DNA of 64,000 nt from Falsarthrobacter nasiphocae (GTDB taxonomy: Bacteria; Actinomycetota; Actinomycetes; Actinomycetales; Micrococcaceae): positions 496,001-560,000 of the forward strand of contig NZ_JAVDUI010000001.1 of assembly GCF_031456275.1 (NCBI RefSeq), given 5' to 3'. Positions 1 through 8,219 of the stretch are shown piece by piece. The notes below the pieces were generated by a model, which saw nothing but the letters and a program-made list of their open reading frames with translations, did not search any database and was not told the origin of the DNA. Position 1 is the first letter of the stretch. Each line of letters starts with the position of its first letter. The position numbers were made by a program, and so were the translations under genes.

Positions 1-903
1 GCGCCGCTCGCGGTAGAGGTCCTTCTGCGCCTGGACGTGGGCGTCCTCCGACACGGCCGCCGCGAGGGCCGCCTGGACGGGGGCGGGCACGATCATCCCG
101 GCGTGCTTGCGGGAGTTGACGAGGTTCGCGATGATCTCGGGGTCCCCGGCCGCGAAGGAGGCCCGGTACCCGGCGAGGTTGGACTGCTTGGAGAGGGAGT
201 ACACGGCGATGAGCAGCTCGTGCGAGTCCCCTGCGACCTCCGGGTCGAGGATGCTCGGAACCCGGCGGCCGCCGCGCGCCTGGTCCCATTCGTCCCAGCC
301 CAGCTCCGCGTAGCACTCGTCCGAGGCAACGACGGCCCCAATCTCGCGGGCCTCGCTCACCAGCCCCGCCAGCGAGGCGGCGTCCCGGACGATTCCCGTC
401 GGGTTGCCGGGCGAGTTGACCCAGACGAGCCGCACGCGCGAGCGGGTGGCCGGATCCAGCTCGGACAGGGAGTCCGCGGCCACCGCCGCGGCCCCAGCGA
501 GCTGGGCCCCGATGTCATAGGTGGGGTACGCCACGCGCGGGCGGACGACCACGTCCCCGGGCCGCAGTCCGAGGAGGAGGGGCAGCCACGCGACGAGCTC
601 CTTCGAGCCAACCGTCGGCAGGATGGCGGCCGGGTCGAGCCCGCGGACGCCCCGGCGCCGCTCGAACCATGCGGCGATGGCCTCGCGGAGGCTCGCGGGG
701 CCGTGCGTCGTGGGGTACCCGTGCGCGTCGGCGGCCTCGGCGAGGGCCTCGCGAATGAACTCAGGCGTTGGGTCCACGGGCGTGCCGATGGACACGTCCA
801 CGGGGCCGTCCGGGTGCTGGGCGGCGCGGGCGCGGTACGGCGCGAGCTGCTCCCAGGGGTACTCGGGCAGGTCGAGGCCGAAGGCGCGCGGCTGGGCGTT
901 CAC
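1..903 (-). CDS. dapC: N-succinyldiaminopimelate aminotransferase DapC (3' end outside the window)
   Basis: PLP-dependent fold-type I aminotransferase that makes N-succinyl-LL-diaminopimelate in lysine and peptidoglycan precursor synthesis. The frame is open from a GTG (VNAQPRAFGLDLPEYPW) to the window edge, giving 301 codons of a family that usually runs to 360-400, so the C-terminus is missing. Family landmarks seen: VNSPGNPTG in the substrate region, SDECYAEL, and SLSKQSNLAGYR, whose lysine (about residue 239) is the PLP Schiff-base residue. It starts 4 nt after the ferredoxin stop, so the two are co-transcribed. The fdxA-dapC pairing is common in actinobacteria. Confidence 0.93.
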   Translation of the reverse strand, partial: MNAQPRAFGLDLPEYPWEQLAPYRARAAQHPDGPVDVSIGTPVDPTPEFIREALAEAADAHGYPTTHGPASLREAIAAWFERRRGVRGLDPAAILPTVGSKELVAWLPLLLGLRPGDVVVRPRVAYPTYDIGAQLAGAAAVAADSLSELDPATRSRVRLVWVNSPGNPTGIVRDAASLAGLVSEAREIGAVVASDECYAELGWDEWDQARGGRRVPSILDPEVAGDSHELLIAVYSLSKQSNLAGYRASFAAGDPEIIANLVNSRKHAGMIVPAPVQAALAAAVSEDAHVQAQKDLYRERR

Positions 904-907
904 CGGG

Positions 908-1228
908 CTACTGGTTCTGCGGGGGAAGGGCGAGGATGAACGGGTGGTCCTGTCCGGTGTTGCCGAGCTTGGCGGCGCCGCCCGGGGAGCCGATCTCCTC
1001 GAAGAACTCGACGTTGGCCTTGTAGTACTCGCTCCACTCGTCGGGGACGTCGTCCTCGTAGTAGATGGCCTCGACGGGGCAGACCGGCTCGCACGCGCCG
1101 CAGTCCACGCACTCGTCCGGGTGGATGTACAGCGTGCGTTCGCCCTCGTAGATGCAGTCGACAGGGCATTCCTCAATGCACGCCTTGTCCTTGACATCCA
1201 CACAGGGCTGGGCGATCACGTACGTCAC
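908..1228 (-). CDS. fdxA: 7Fe ferredoxin FdxA
   Basis: 106-residue low-potential electron carrier of the cytoplasm. Cysteines at 9, 17, 21, 40, 43, 46 and 50 give the 3Fe-4S plus 4Fe-4S pattern, with CIEECPVDC and [12 protein letters not shown] as cluster motifs. The acidic C-terminal extension ([14 protein letters not shown] type) is typical of actinobacterial FdxA. The start is GTG (reading MTYVIAQPC), the conserved family start, and no clear ribosome binding site precedes it. First gene of the fdxA-dapC operon, divergent from the small gene at 1327 across about 100 bp. Confidence 0.95.
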   Translation of the reverse strand: MTYVIAQPCVDVKDKACIEECPVDCIYEGERTLYIHPDECVDCGACEPVCPVEAIYYEDDVPDEWSEYYKANVEFFEEIGSPGGAAKLGNTGQDHPFILALPPQNQ

Positions 1229-1326
1229 GAAGGGGCCAACTTTCGTACTGGGGGTAGGGCTTGAAGGGTCTCGGTCCAGTTTAGTCCCGCTTCGCGCCCG
1301 CGTCTTGGGGATTAGAGAATGGACTC

Positions 1327-1632
1327 ATGATGCATTCCGGCCCAGCCTTGCCGCCAGGCGCGTCGTCGCGCCCTCCCCATCCCCTCGCCTCCGCGCGCAC
1401 GGGCACTCGGTGGGTGGTCCGGTACCGCCTCGAGGACGACGACGGCAGCCGCCCGGGGCTGACCGACGCCCTCGGGGAACTGATTGAGACAAACTCCACA
1501 TCGGTGGTCATTCGTCTGAGGTCCGGGGAGGCCGTGCGCATCCCGAAGACCCGGATTGCCGCGGCCAAAGAGGTGCCGCCCGCCCCTCCTCGACGGCGGG
1601 GGTCCCCGGCTGGACGGGTGCCGACTGATTGA
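1327..1632 (+). CDS. Small SH3-like domain protein (Rv0428c N-terminal type)
   Basis: 101 residues. The central stretch TRWVVRYRLEDDDGSR, then TDALGELIE, VVIRLRSGEAVRIPKTRI and AAAKEVPP resembles the SH3-like N-terminal domain of Rv0428c-type acetyltransferases, here as a stand-alone protein without a GNAT domain. Flanking residues are low-complexity, proline- and arginine-rich. Two consecutive ATG codons could serve as start. No membrane segment or signal peptide. The function of the free domain is not known; the similarity is judged by eye. Confidence 0.6.
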   Translation: MMHSGPALPPGASSRPPHPLASARTGTRWVVRYRLEDDDGSRPGLTDALGELIETNSTSVVIRLRSGEAVRIPKTRIAAAKEVPPAPPRRRGSPAGRVPTD

Positions 1633-1685
1633 GATCGGGGATTTTCCCAGCCAATCGACAACATTCAATCGCTATGATGAGTGGC

Positions 1686-2183
1686 ATGACGGATCCCACT
1701 CTCGACGCCGACTTTCAGTCTCGTGCCCGAGCACTCAGCTCACCCGTGAGATTCCGCATTCTCCGCGCGTGCCTTCACGAGTCGCGGACCAACAAGGAGA
1801 TCGCCGAGATTCTCGACATGAATCCGGCCACGACGCTCCACCATGTGCGCACGCTGGTCGCCTCCGGTTTCCTTGAGGCCGAGGAGGCCCGGACCGGAAA
1901 GCGCGGCGCCCGGGAAATCCCGTACCGCTCCACCGGCGCCACGTGGGGAAAGCACGTCCCGCACGTCTCGAATGTGCTCATCGAGACGTTTGTCCAGGAG
2001 GTCGAGCCCCTTTCCCACGAGGAGATGGACGTGTGGCGCCTGGGCGTCAAACTGAATGACGCCGAGCGGCAGGAGATGATGTCCCGCGTCCGTGAGGTCT
2101 TCGAGGACTACGCCAACCGCGAGCCCAGCCCCGACGGCACCGCCACGTCCGTCTTCCTCGCGCACTACGCTGACCGGAGCTAG
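1686..2183 (+). CDS. ArsR-type winged-helix transcriptional regulator
   Basis: About 165 residues. The N-terminal half is a winged helix of the ArsR/HTH_20 kind: ALSSPVRFRILRACL, TNKEIAEILDMNPATTLHHVRTLV (recognition helix), GFLEAEEARTGKRGAREIPYR (wing). No ArsR metal-binding cysteine motif is present, so it is probably not a metal sensor. The C-terminal half (ETFVQEVEPLSHEEMDVWRLGV and onward) is typical of actinobacterial proteins of this kind. Start choice: ATG 1674, 1677 and 1686 are all in frame. TATGAT at 1673-1678 would serve as a -10 about 7 nt before 1686, favouring a leaderless mRNA from 1686. A 17-bp palindrome lies just downstream, before ppk2. Confidence 0.8.
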   Translation: MTDPTLDADFQSRARALSSPVRFRILRACLHESRTNKEIAEILDMNPATTLHHVRTLVASGFLEAEEARTGKRGAREIPYRSTGATWGKHVPHVSNVLIETFVQEVEPLSHEEMDVWRLGVKLNDAERQEMMSRVREVFEDYANREPSPDGTATSVFLAHYADRS

Positions 2184-2206
2184 CCTCAGCCCGTTCCAAG
2201 ACCGAC

Positions 2207-2223
2207 TTCTACACGTTGTAGAA
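2207..2223 (+). promoter_or_regulatory. Palindromic operator candidate overlapping a -10-like hexamer before ppk2
   Basis: TTCTACA-CGT-TGTAGAA: perfect 7-bp arms around 3 nt. The right arm overlaps TAGAAT (2219-2224), a plausible -10 for ppk2. The site sits directly downstream of the ArsR-type regulator gene, so that protein is a candidate ligand; this is inference. Confidence 0.5.
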
Positions 2224-2228
2224 TTGGC

Positions 2229-2258
2229 GTGACGGCCCTTCGTCTGACGGGCCGTCAC
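2229..2258 (+). terminator. 10-bp perfect hairpin between the ArsR-type gene and ppk2
   Basis: GTGACGGCCC, a 10-nt loop, then GGGCCGTCAC, followed by CTCGTTTCTG. It could terminate the regulator transcript or fold in the 5' leader of ppk2, because the candidate promoter lies upstream of it. The U-tract is weak. Confidence 0.45.
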
Positions 2259-2293
2259 CTCGTTTCTGCCCCTGCGTGTGAAAGGGTCGCCCC

Positions 2294-3292
2294 ATGGCCG
2301 CCTCGACGAAGTCCACCAAGACCGATTCCATCCCCCGCCCCGCGGAGGCCCTCGCCCTCCACGAGAAAGCGGCGGCCGCGCGCGTCTCCGTGACGGAGGA
2401 CGTGGCCGGGGAAATCGACGAGCTCTCGGAGCTCGCCCGCAAGGACTCCCCTCTGGCCAAGAAAAAGGACGACGGCGCCTGGCGGATCGACTACCCGTAT
2501 GACAAGAAGCTCTCCCGCGATGCGTATGAGAAGGAGAAGCGCAAGCTCCAGATTGAGCTGCTCAAGCTTCAAATGCACGTCAAGGAGTCCGGCGAGAAGC
2601 TCCTCCTCATCTTCGAGGGCCGCGACGCCGCCGGAAAAGGCGGCGCCATCAAGCGCTTCAACGAGCACCTGAATCCCCGCGGCGCTCGCATTGTGGCCCT
2701 TGAGAAGCCGACGGACGCCGAGCAGTCCCAGTGGTATTTCCAGCGGTACATCCAGCACTTGCCCTCGGGCGGCGAGATCGTCATGATGGACCGCTCCTGG
2801 TACAACCGCGCGGGCGTGGAGCGCGTCATGGGGTACTGCACTCACGAGCAGTACGTGGAGTTCCTCCGGGAGGCGCCCGCCGTTGAGCGCATGATCCAGG
2901 CGTCCGGGACGCGCATCTTCAAGTTCTGGTTCTCGGTCAGCAAGGAGGAGCAGCTCTCCCGGTTCGCGAGCCGCCAGACTGACCCCGTCAAGCAGTGGAA
3001 GCTCTCCCCCACGGACCTCGCGTCCCTCGACAAGTGGGAGGACTACACGCAGGCGAAGGAGGCCATGTTCTTCTACACGGACTCCGAGGACACGCCGTGG
3101 ACCGTCATCAAGTCCAACGACAAGAAGCGCGCCCGCCTCGAGGCCATGCGCCACGTCCTCAACAGCGTGGAGTACCCGGGCAAGAACCTTGCGTACGTGC
3201 ACGCGCCGGACCCGAAGATCGTCGGCCCCGCCTCCGTCATCCGTGAGCGTGGCGAGGAGCTCCAGTCCTTCCCGCCGCTCAGCGAGCTCTGA
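2294..3292 (+). CDS. ppk2: Polyphosphate kinase 2, class I (PPK2)
   Basis: 332 residues. Uses polyphosphate to phosphorylate nucleoside diphosphates (class I one-domain PPK2). Walker A-type GRDAAGKGG at 109-117 and Walker B-type DRSWYNR at 166-172 are both intact, as are EKPTDAEQSQWYFQRYI and the lid-region RFASRQTDPVKQWKLSP. The length of one kinase domain plus an N-terminal extension of about 60 residues suits the actinobacterial form. AAAGGG lies about 7 nt before the ATG. It stands alone, followed by a strong hairpin shared with convergent typA. Confidence 0.95.
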   Translation: MAASTKSTKTDSIPRPAEALALHEKAAAARVSVTEDVAGEIDELSELARKDSPLAKKKDDGAWRIDYPYDKKLSRDAYEKEKRKLQIELLKLQMHVKESGEKLLLIFEGRDAAGKGGAIKRFNEHLNPRGARIVALEKPTDAEQSQWYFQRYIQHLPSGGEIVMMDRSWYNRAGVERVMGYCTHEQYVEFLREAPAVERMIQASGTRIFKFWFSVSKEEQLSRFASRQTDPVKQWKLSPTDLASLDKWEDYTQAKEAMFFYTDSEDTPWTVIKSNDKKRARLEAMRHVLNSVEYPGKNLAYVHAPDPKIVGPASVIRERGEELQSFPPLSEL

Positions 3293-3303
3293 CCCCGAGC
3301 GCA

Positions 3304-3352
3304 GACAACGGCGCCCGCGGCCTCCCAGGGAGGCGGCGGGCGCCGTCGTCGT
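3304..3352. terminator. Bidirectional terminator between ppk2 and typA
   Basis: Long stem: GACAACGGCGCCCGC pairs with GCGGGCGCCGTCGTC (one mismatch) around an inner GCCTCCC-A-GGGAGGC helix. It lies between convergent genes and ends in GTCGTCTCTC rather than a true U-run. One of several terminators here built on the same GACGACGGCG-type stem. Confidence 0.75.
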
Positions 3353-3379
3353 CTCTCAGCCCGGCATGGGGCCGGGAGG

Positions 3380-5299
3380 CTAGTTCTTCTTGCTGGAGCG
3401 GTTTGCGCGGACGCGGTCGCTTGCGGAGAGGATGACCTTGCGGATGCGGATCGCCTCGGGGGTGACCTCGACGCACTCGTCCTCACGCGCGAACTCGAGG
3501 GACTCCTCGAGGGTCAGCTTCTTCGGGGGCGTGAGGCCCTCGAAGTTGTCCGCGGAGGCGGAGCGCATGTTGGTGAGCTTCTTCTCCTTGGTGATGTTGA
3601 CTTCCATGTCGTCAGCACGGGAGTTCTCGCCGACGATCATGCCCTCGTACACCTCGGAGGTGGGCTCGATGAAGAACGAGCCGCGCTCCTGGAGGTTGAT
3701 CATCGCGAACGGCGTGGCCACGCCAGCGCGGTCCGAGATGAGCGAGCCGGAGAGGCGGTACTCGATGTCGCCGGCCCACGGCTCGTAGCCCTCGGAGTAG
3801 GACGAGGCGATGCCCGCGCCGCGCGTCTCCGTGAGGAACTTCGTGCGGAAGCCGATGAGGCCGCGCGCCGGGACGGTGAACTCCATGCGGACCCAGCCCG
3901 TGCCGTGGTTGGACATGCCGGACATGCGGCCCTTGCGGGCGGCCATGAGCTGCGTGACGGCGCCGAGGTACTCCTCAGGGACGTCGATGGTCATGTGCTC
4001 CATCGGCTCGTGGACCTTGCCGTCGATGGTCTTCGTGACCACCTGGGGCTTGCCGACGGTGAGCTCGAAGCCCTCGCGGCGCATCTGCTCAACGAGAATG
4101 GCCAGGGCGAGCTCGCCACGGCCCTGAACCTCCCAGGCGTCCGGGCGCTCGGTCGGGAGGACCTTGAGCGAGACGTTGCCGATGAGCTCCTTGTCGAGGC
4201 GGTCCTTGACCTGGCGCGCCGTGACCTTGGCGCCCTTGACGCGGCCGGCCATCGGGGACGTGTTGATGCCGATGGTCATGGAGATCGCCGGGTCGTCCAC
4301 CGTGATGAGGGGAAGCGGGCTCGGGTTCTCGATGTCCGTCAGCGTCTCGCCGATGGTGATGTCCTCAATGCCTGCGACGGCGACGATCTCGCCGGGGCCA
4401 GCGGACTCGGCGGGCTCGCGCTTGAGGCCCTTCGTCGCGAGGAGCTCGGTGATCTTGACGGACTTGAGGGTGCCGTCATGGCGCGCCCAGGCAACCTGCT
4501 GGCCCTTCTTGAGGGTGCCGTTGTAGATGCGCAGGAGCGCGAGGCGCCCGAGGAACGGCGAGGCGTCGAGGTTCGTCACGTGCGCCTGGAGGACGCCGTC
4601 CGCGTCGTACGTCGGGGCCGGGATGTGCTCGATGATCGTCTTGAAGAGCGGCTCGAGATCCTCGGAGTCCGGGAGGGCGCCGTCGGCGGGCTGCTCCGTG
4701 GAGGCCTTGCCGTTCTTGCCGGACGCGTAGACGACCGGCACGTCGAGGACCTTGTCCATGTCGATGTCCGGGACCTCGTCCACGAGGTCGGACGCGAGGC
4801 CGAGGAGGAGGTCCATCGAGTCGGACACGACGCCGTCGATGCGGGCATCCGGGCGGTCCGTCTTGTTGACGACGAGGATGACGGGCTTGTCCGCGGCGAG
4901 GGCCTTGCGGAGGACGAAGCGCGTCTGGGGCAGCGGGCCCTCAGAGGCGTCGACGAGAAGCACAACGCCGTCAACCATGGAGAGGCCGCGCTCGACCTCT
5001 CCGCCGAAGTCGGCGTGACCCGGGGTGTCGATGACGTTGATGAGGATGCTGCCGCCGTTCGCGGCGGGTCCCTCGTAGAACACCGTGGTGTTCTTCGCGA
5101 GGATGGTGATGCCCTTCTCCCGCTCGAGGTCACCGGAGTCCATGACGCGGTCTTCGACCTCGCCGTGGCTGGAGAAGGCGCCGGTCTGCCGGAGCATGGC
5201 GTCGACCAGCGTGGTCTTGCCGTGGTCAACGTGGGCGACGATTGCGACGTTGCGCAGGTCGTCGCGAACGGCGCGCTGGGCCGAGGTGGTTTCGCTCAT
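3380..5299 (-). CDS. typA: Ribosome-associated GTPase TypA/BipA
   Basis: 639-residue translational GTPase of the EF-G/LepA superfamily that binds 70S ribosomes and supports ribosome assembly and stress growth. G motifs are intact: AHVDHGKTT near residue 22, [14 protein letters not shown], and NKTDRPDAR. Domain II ([14 protein letters not shown]), the EF-G III/V-like domains and the TypA-specific C-terminal domain ([37 protein letters not shown]) are all present. Full length for the family. Monocistronic, convergent with ppk2. Confidence 0.97.
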   Translation of the reverse strand: MSETTSAQRAVRDDLRNVAIVAHVDHGKTTLVDAMLRQTGAFSSHGEVEDRVMDSGDLEREKGITILAKNTTVFYEGPAANGGSILINVIDTPGHADFGGEVERGLSMVDGVVLLVDASEGPLPQTRFVLRKALAADKPVILVVNKTDRPDARIDGVVSDSMDLLLGLASDLVDEVPDIDMDKVLDVPVVYASGKNGKASTEQPADGALPDSEDLEPLFKTIIEHIPAPTYDADGVLQAHVTNLDASPFLGRLALLRIYNGTLKKGQQVAWARHDGTLKSVKITELLATKGLKREPAESAGPGEIVAVAGIEDITIGETLTDIENPSPLPLITVDDPAISMTIGINTSPMAGRVKGAKVTARQVKDRLDKELIGNVSLKVLPTERPDAWEVQGRGELALAILVEQMRREGFELTVGKPQVVTKTIDGKVHEPMEHMTIDVPEEYLGAVTQLMAARKGRMSGMSNHGTGWVRMEFTVPARGLIGFRTKFLTETRGAGIASSYSEGYEPWAGDIEYRLSGSLISDRAGVATPFAMINLQERGSFFIEPTSEVYEGMIVGENSRADDMEVNITKEKKLTNMRSASADNFEGLTPPKKLTLEESLEFAREDECVEVTPEAIRIRKVILSASDRVRANRSSKKN

Positions 5300-5460
5300 A
5301 CGGGAAAAGACTCAATTCCTGTCTCGATCACTGCCGGATTCACTCCCGCGCGCCATCAGGGCTCATCACGAGGGGCCGGCCGGGGCCGCTGGTCGCGGCA
5401 CAACCGCCAGACGGCGGTCCTTCTTCGAGTCTAACAGCGTCCTCCGCAAGAAGACGGGGA

Positions 5461-5505
5461 CGACGACGGCGGGCGGGATCGCGTTGATCCTGCCCGCCGT
5501 CGTCG
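5461..5505 (-). terminator. Terminator after the BCCT transporter gene
   Basis: CGACGACGGCGGGC pairs perfectly with GCCCGCCGTCGTCG; an inner GGATC-gcgtt-GATCC extends the stem. It lies 14 nt past the stop of the minus-strand transporter and upstream of typA. Confidence 0.75.
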
Positions 5506-5518
5506 CCCTCATCCCCGC

Positions 5519-7279
5519 CTACGCGGAAGGGGAGGGTCCGCCGTTCCGCGGAACGCTCCGGGAGACCCCAGCGGAGGTGCCGGGGCCGCTGACCGAGGCG
5601 CCGGCGGACGCGCCGGAGGCGTCCACCGCGGGAACCGATCCCGTGCGGATCTTCTCCTCCCAGTTCTCGAGCCGCTCGTCGACGGAGTCCTGGACGGAGT
5701 CATGCACCCGCTCCGCGACGGCCGCGCCGAACTGCTGGCGCTCGAACCGCACCATCGCCGCGTGCTCCCGATGGAACGCGAGCCCGCAGGACCAGGCCAT
5801 GAGGATCATGACCACCGAGAAGGGCACGGCCGTGAGGATGGCGACCGTCTGGATGGTCGTCAGCCCGTCGCCTCGCAGCAGGGCGATCGCGATGAGAGCC
5901 GCAGACACGGCCCAGAAGACGCGGATCCACGTCTTCGGCGACGTCTCGCCGCCCGAGGAGATCATGCTCATGACCATGGCGCCCGAGTCCGCGGAGGTGA
6001 TGAAGAACACCGCCACGAGGATGAGCGCGCCGAACACCAGCGCCGGGCCGCCCGGGAGATCGCCGAGCAGCTCGAAGAGGACGTTGTTGACGTCCACCGT
6101 ACCCCCGGCGCCGACGAGGCCGCCCTTGCCGAAGAGCTCGCGGTACAGGCTCGAGCCGCCCATGACGGAGAACCAGAGGAAGGTCACGAGGGTCGGGACG
6201 ATGAGGACGCCGCCGACGAACTGGCGGACGGTGCGGCCCTTGGAGACGCGGGCGATGAAGACGCCCACGAACGGCGCCCAGGAGATCCACCAGCCCCAGT
6301 AGAACGTGCTCCACGCGGACTGCCACTTCTCCCCCTCGTCACCCCGGAGGGCGAAGGTGTTGAACGACATCCCGACGACGTTCTGGAGGTAGTGGCCGAT
6401 CGACTGGACGAACTCGCGCAGGACGAAGAGCGTGGGCCCCGCGAAAAGCACGACGACGAGGAGCAGCGCGGCAATGACGAGGTTCGCATTCGAGAGCCAC
6501 TTCATGCCCTTCTCCACGCCGGAGACGACGGAGAGAATCGTCAGCGCGGTGATGGCGACGATGAGCATCACCTGCGTCATTTCGGTGGCCTCAACGATGT
6601 TCTCGTGCTCAAGGCCCGAGGAGATCTGGAGCACACCGAGGCCCAGCGAGGTGGCGACGCCGAAGAGGGTGCCGACGAGCGCGATGACGTCGATGAGGTT
6701 TCCCCACCCGCCGCTGACGCGCTTTTCGCCGAAGAGCGGCTCGAGCGCCCAGCGAATGGAGATCGGGCGGCCCTTGCGGTGCACGGCGTAGGCAATGCCG
6801 AGACCCACCACCACGTAGATGGACCACGCGTGGAGGCCCCAGTGGAGGAACGTCTGCGTCATGGCCCGCTGAGCCTCGTTGGCCTCGCCGGCCAGGGTGC
6901 CTGGCGGCGGAGACGCGAAGTGCGAGAGGGGCTCGGCCGCGCCCCAGAACACGAGGCCGATGCCCATGCCCGCGGCGAACAGCAGCGCGAACCAGGACAT
7001 GAGGGAGAACTCGGGCTCGTCGTCGTCCTTGCCGAGCTTGATGTCCCCGTAGCGGGACGCCCCGACCCACAGGGCGAAGGCCACGAAGCCGGAGACGATC
7101 AGGACGTAGTACCACCCGAACGCCCCGATGACGTTGGTCTGGATGGTGCTGATGACCTCGGCGGACTGCTCTTGGAAAATCAGGGTCCAGCCTACGAAGG
7201 CCGCGATGATGACGGCCGCGGGCCAGAAGACCCAGCGGCGCACCCCCGTTGAGGCGATGCCTGCATTCGATGTGCTCAT
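5519..7279 (-). CDS. BCCT-family betaine/carnitine/choline transporter
   Basis: 586 residues from the ATG of MSTSNAGIASTG, chosen because GGAG lies 6 nt upstream; longer frames add only low-complexity sequence. Twelve hydrophobic segments and the BCCT signature are present: MGIGLVFWGAAEPLSHF, then FYWGWWISWAPFVGVFIARVSKGRT with the conserved aromatic-rich substrate helix. A hydrophilic C-terminal tail of about 75 residues (VHDSVQDSVDERLENWEEKI) resembles the osmosensing tails of BetP-type carriers. Likely a Na+-coupled compatible-solute importer for osmoprotection. The exact substrate cannot be told from sequence. Confidence 0.92.
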   Translation of the reverse strand: MSTSNAGIASTGVRRWVFWPAAVIIAAFVGWTLIFQEQSAEVISTIQTNVIGAFGWYYVLIVSGFVAFALWVGASRYGDIKLGKDDDEPEFSLMSWFALLFAAGMGIGLVFWGAAEPLSHFASPPPGTLAGEANEAQRAMTQTFLHWGLHAWSIYVVVGLGIAYAVHRKGRPISIRWALEPLFGEKRVSGGWGNLIDVIALVGTLFGVATSLGLGVLQISSGLEHENIVEATEMTQVMLIVAITALTILSVVSGVEKGMKWLSNANLVIAALLLVVVLFAGPTLFVLREFVQSIGHYLQNVVGMSFNTFALRGDEGEKWQSAWSTFYWGWWISWAPFVGVFIARVSKGRTVRQFVGGVLIVPTLVTFLWFSVMGGSSLYRELFGKGGLVGAGGTVDVNNVLFELLGDLPGGPALVFGALILVAVFFITSADSGAMVMSMISSGGETSPKTWIRVFWAVSAALIAIALLRGDGLTTIQTVAILTAVPFSVVMILMAWSCGLAFHREHAAMVRFERQQFGAAVAERVHDSVQDSVDERLENWEEKIRTGSVPAVDASGASAGASVSGPGTSAGVSRSVPRNGGPSPSA

Positions 7280-7575
7280 TTCGCTCCGTTCATTCGGTGA
7301 TCTCGTGATCGGCGCGGCGTGCGCTCTTCTTCCACCGTATGAACTCAGGCCTAGGGGCTCTACAGCCCATAGCATGCGGAATCGTTGCCACTTTGTTACC
7401 GACTGCGCGGCTCCAGCCGCCCAGGCGCAGCCGGCCCTGCGGCGACGACAAGCCTGACGGCCGCCCGTCATATTTCGTCGCAAGGGGACGCCACCCTTGA
7501 TTCACCTGACGGGCGTTCGTATATTCAATCGCAGCGATCGTCTCTCTCGACCCCCCCATCATCAAGGACACGACC
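7280..7575. other. Divergent intergenic region of about 300 bp
   Basis: Separates the BCCT gene (minus) from a small membrane-protein gene (plus). It holds a good plus-strand promoter near its right end and a short inverted repeat GGGCT/AGCCC near 7350. No coding potential supported. Confidence 0.5.
7497..7525 (+). promoter_or_regulatory. Sigma-70-type promoter for the 7576 gene
   Basis: TTGATT (-35), exactly 17 nt, then TATATT (-10). Predicted start near 7532, about 44 nt before the ATG. Unusually close to consensus for this GC-rich window. Confidence 0.65.
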
Positions 7576-8001
7576 ATGACAACGCCCGCCGTGCCCAGCC
7601 GCCTCCTGCGAGAGCTCCTGAAGCGTCATGCCACCAGAACTCAGGCCGCTGAAGCGATCCGGCTGCTCCGGGCACCCGCTGCTGAGCGGGCTGCTGCGGG
7701 GCTCCCTGAGGACCCAAAGACGCGCGAGATCGCGGATCACGTGGCCCCAGGGGATCCACGTGGCCGCTACAAGGCCTCGGCCGCCTCGGGCGCTGGTCTC
7801 GCTCTCGCGCTGGTGTGGCTTGTCTACGCGATTGTCCAGCAGAACAGCGGTGAGCTCCCCTCCCCCGACGATGTTCCCCGGAGCCCCGCCGGACTCATCG
7901 TCCGGTGGCTGCCCGCCATGGTTCTCGCGTGGGGCGGCTGGCTGCTGGACCGGTTCCGCATGACCAGCAAGGCCAAAGCCGCCTACGGAAGCCTCCTCTG
8001 A
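7576..8001 (+). CDS. Small two-segment membrane protein, function unknown
   Basis: 141 residues, not recognised. The N-terminal 65 residues are hydrophilic and helical (LLRELLKRHATRTQAAEAIRLL). Two membrane segments follow: ASGAGLALALVWLVYAIV and IVRWLPAMVLAWGGWLL. AAGGA lies 8 nt before the ATG and a near-consensus promoter lies upstream, which supports this strand over a long opposite-strand frame. It is convergent with the peptide ABC operon and shares a terminator with it. Confidence 0.6.
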   Translation: MTTPAVPSRLLRELLKRHATRTQAAEAIRLLRAPAAERAAAGLPEDPKTREIADHVAPGDPRGRYKASAASGAGLALALVWLVYAIVQQNSGELPSPDDVPRSPAGLIVRWLPAMVLAWGGWLLDRFRMTSKAKAAYGSLL

Positions 8002-8124
8002 GCGCCCCGCGCATGACCTGCGGCCTCCGCTGAGGCCCGGGAGACGTGCGGGCCGTTCGCCAGGTCCTCCAAGAACGGGACCCGTCCATGCAGAGGCAGG
8101 ACCAGTCTCTTCGGACGCAAGAAA

Positions 8125-8175
8125 GGCGGGTGCCCGCCAGAGACCCAGTGGGTCTGGCAGGCACCCGCCTTCCGT
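8125..8175. terminator. Bidirectional terminator at the end of the peptide ABC operon
   Basis: GGCGGGTGCCcGCCAGA pairs with TCTGGCaGGCACCCGCC around an 11-nt loop, with TTCCGTTCT after it on plus and TTTCTTGC after it on minus. Lies between convergent genes. Confidence 0.8.
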
Positions 8176-8219
8176 TCTGAGGGGACCCGCGCCAGGCGGG
8201 CCCCGCCAGAGACGTGTCC

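Noticed and set aside
37-939. Long plus-strand frame opposite dapC
   Set aside because: Arg/Gly/Asp-rich translation without protein character; the minus strand encodes DapC with catalytic motifs.
3905-5434. 509-codon plus-strand frame opposite typA
   Set aside because: Low-complexity Asp/Glu/Arg/Val reading of the complementary strand of a certain gene.
7280-7483. N-terminal extension of the BCCT transporter
   Set aside because: The added residues are Arg/Ala-rich and unlike the family; ATG at 7279 has GGAG at proper spacing.
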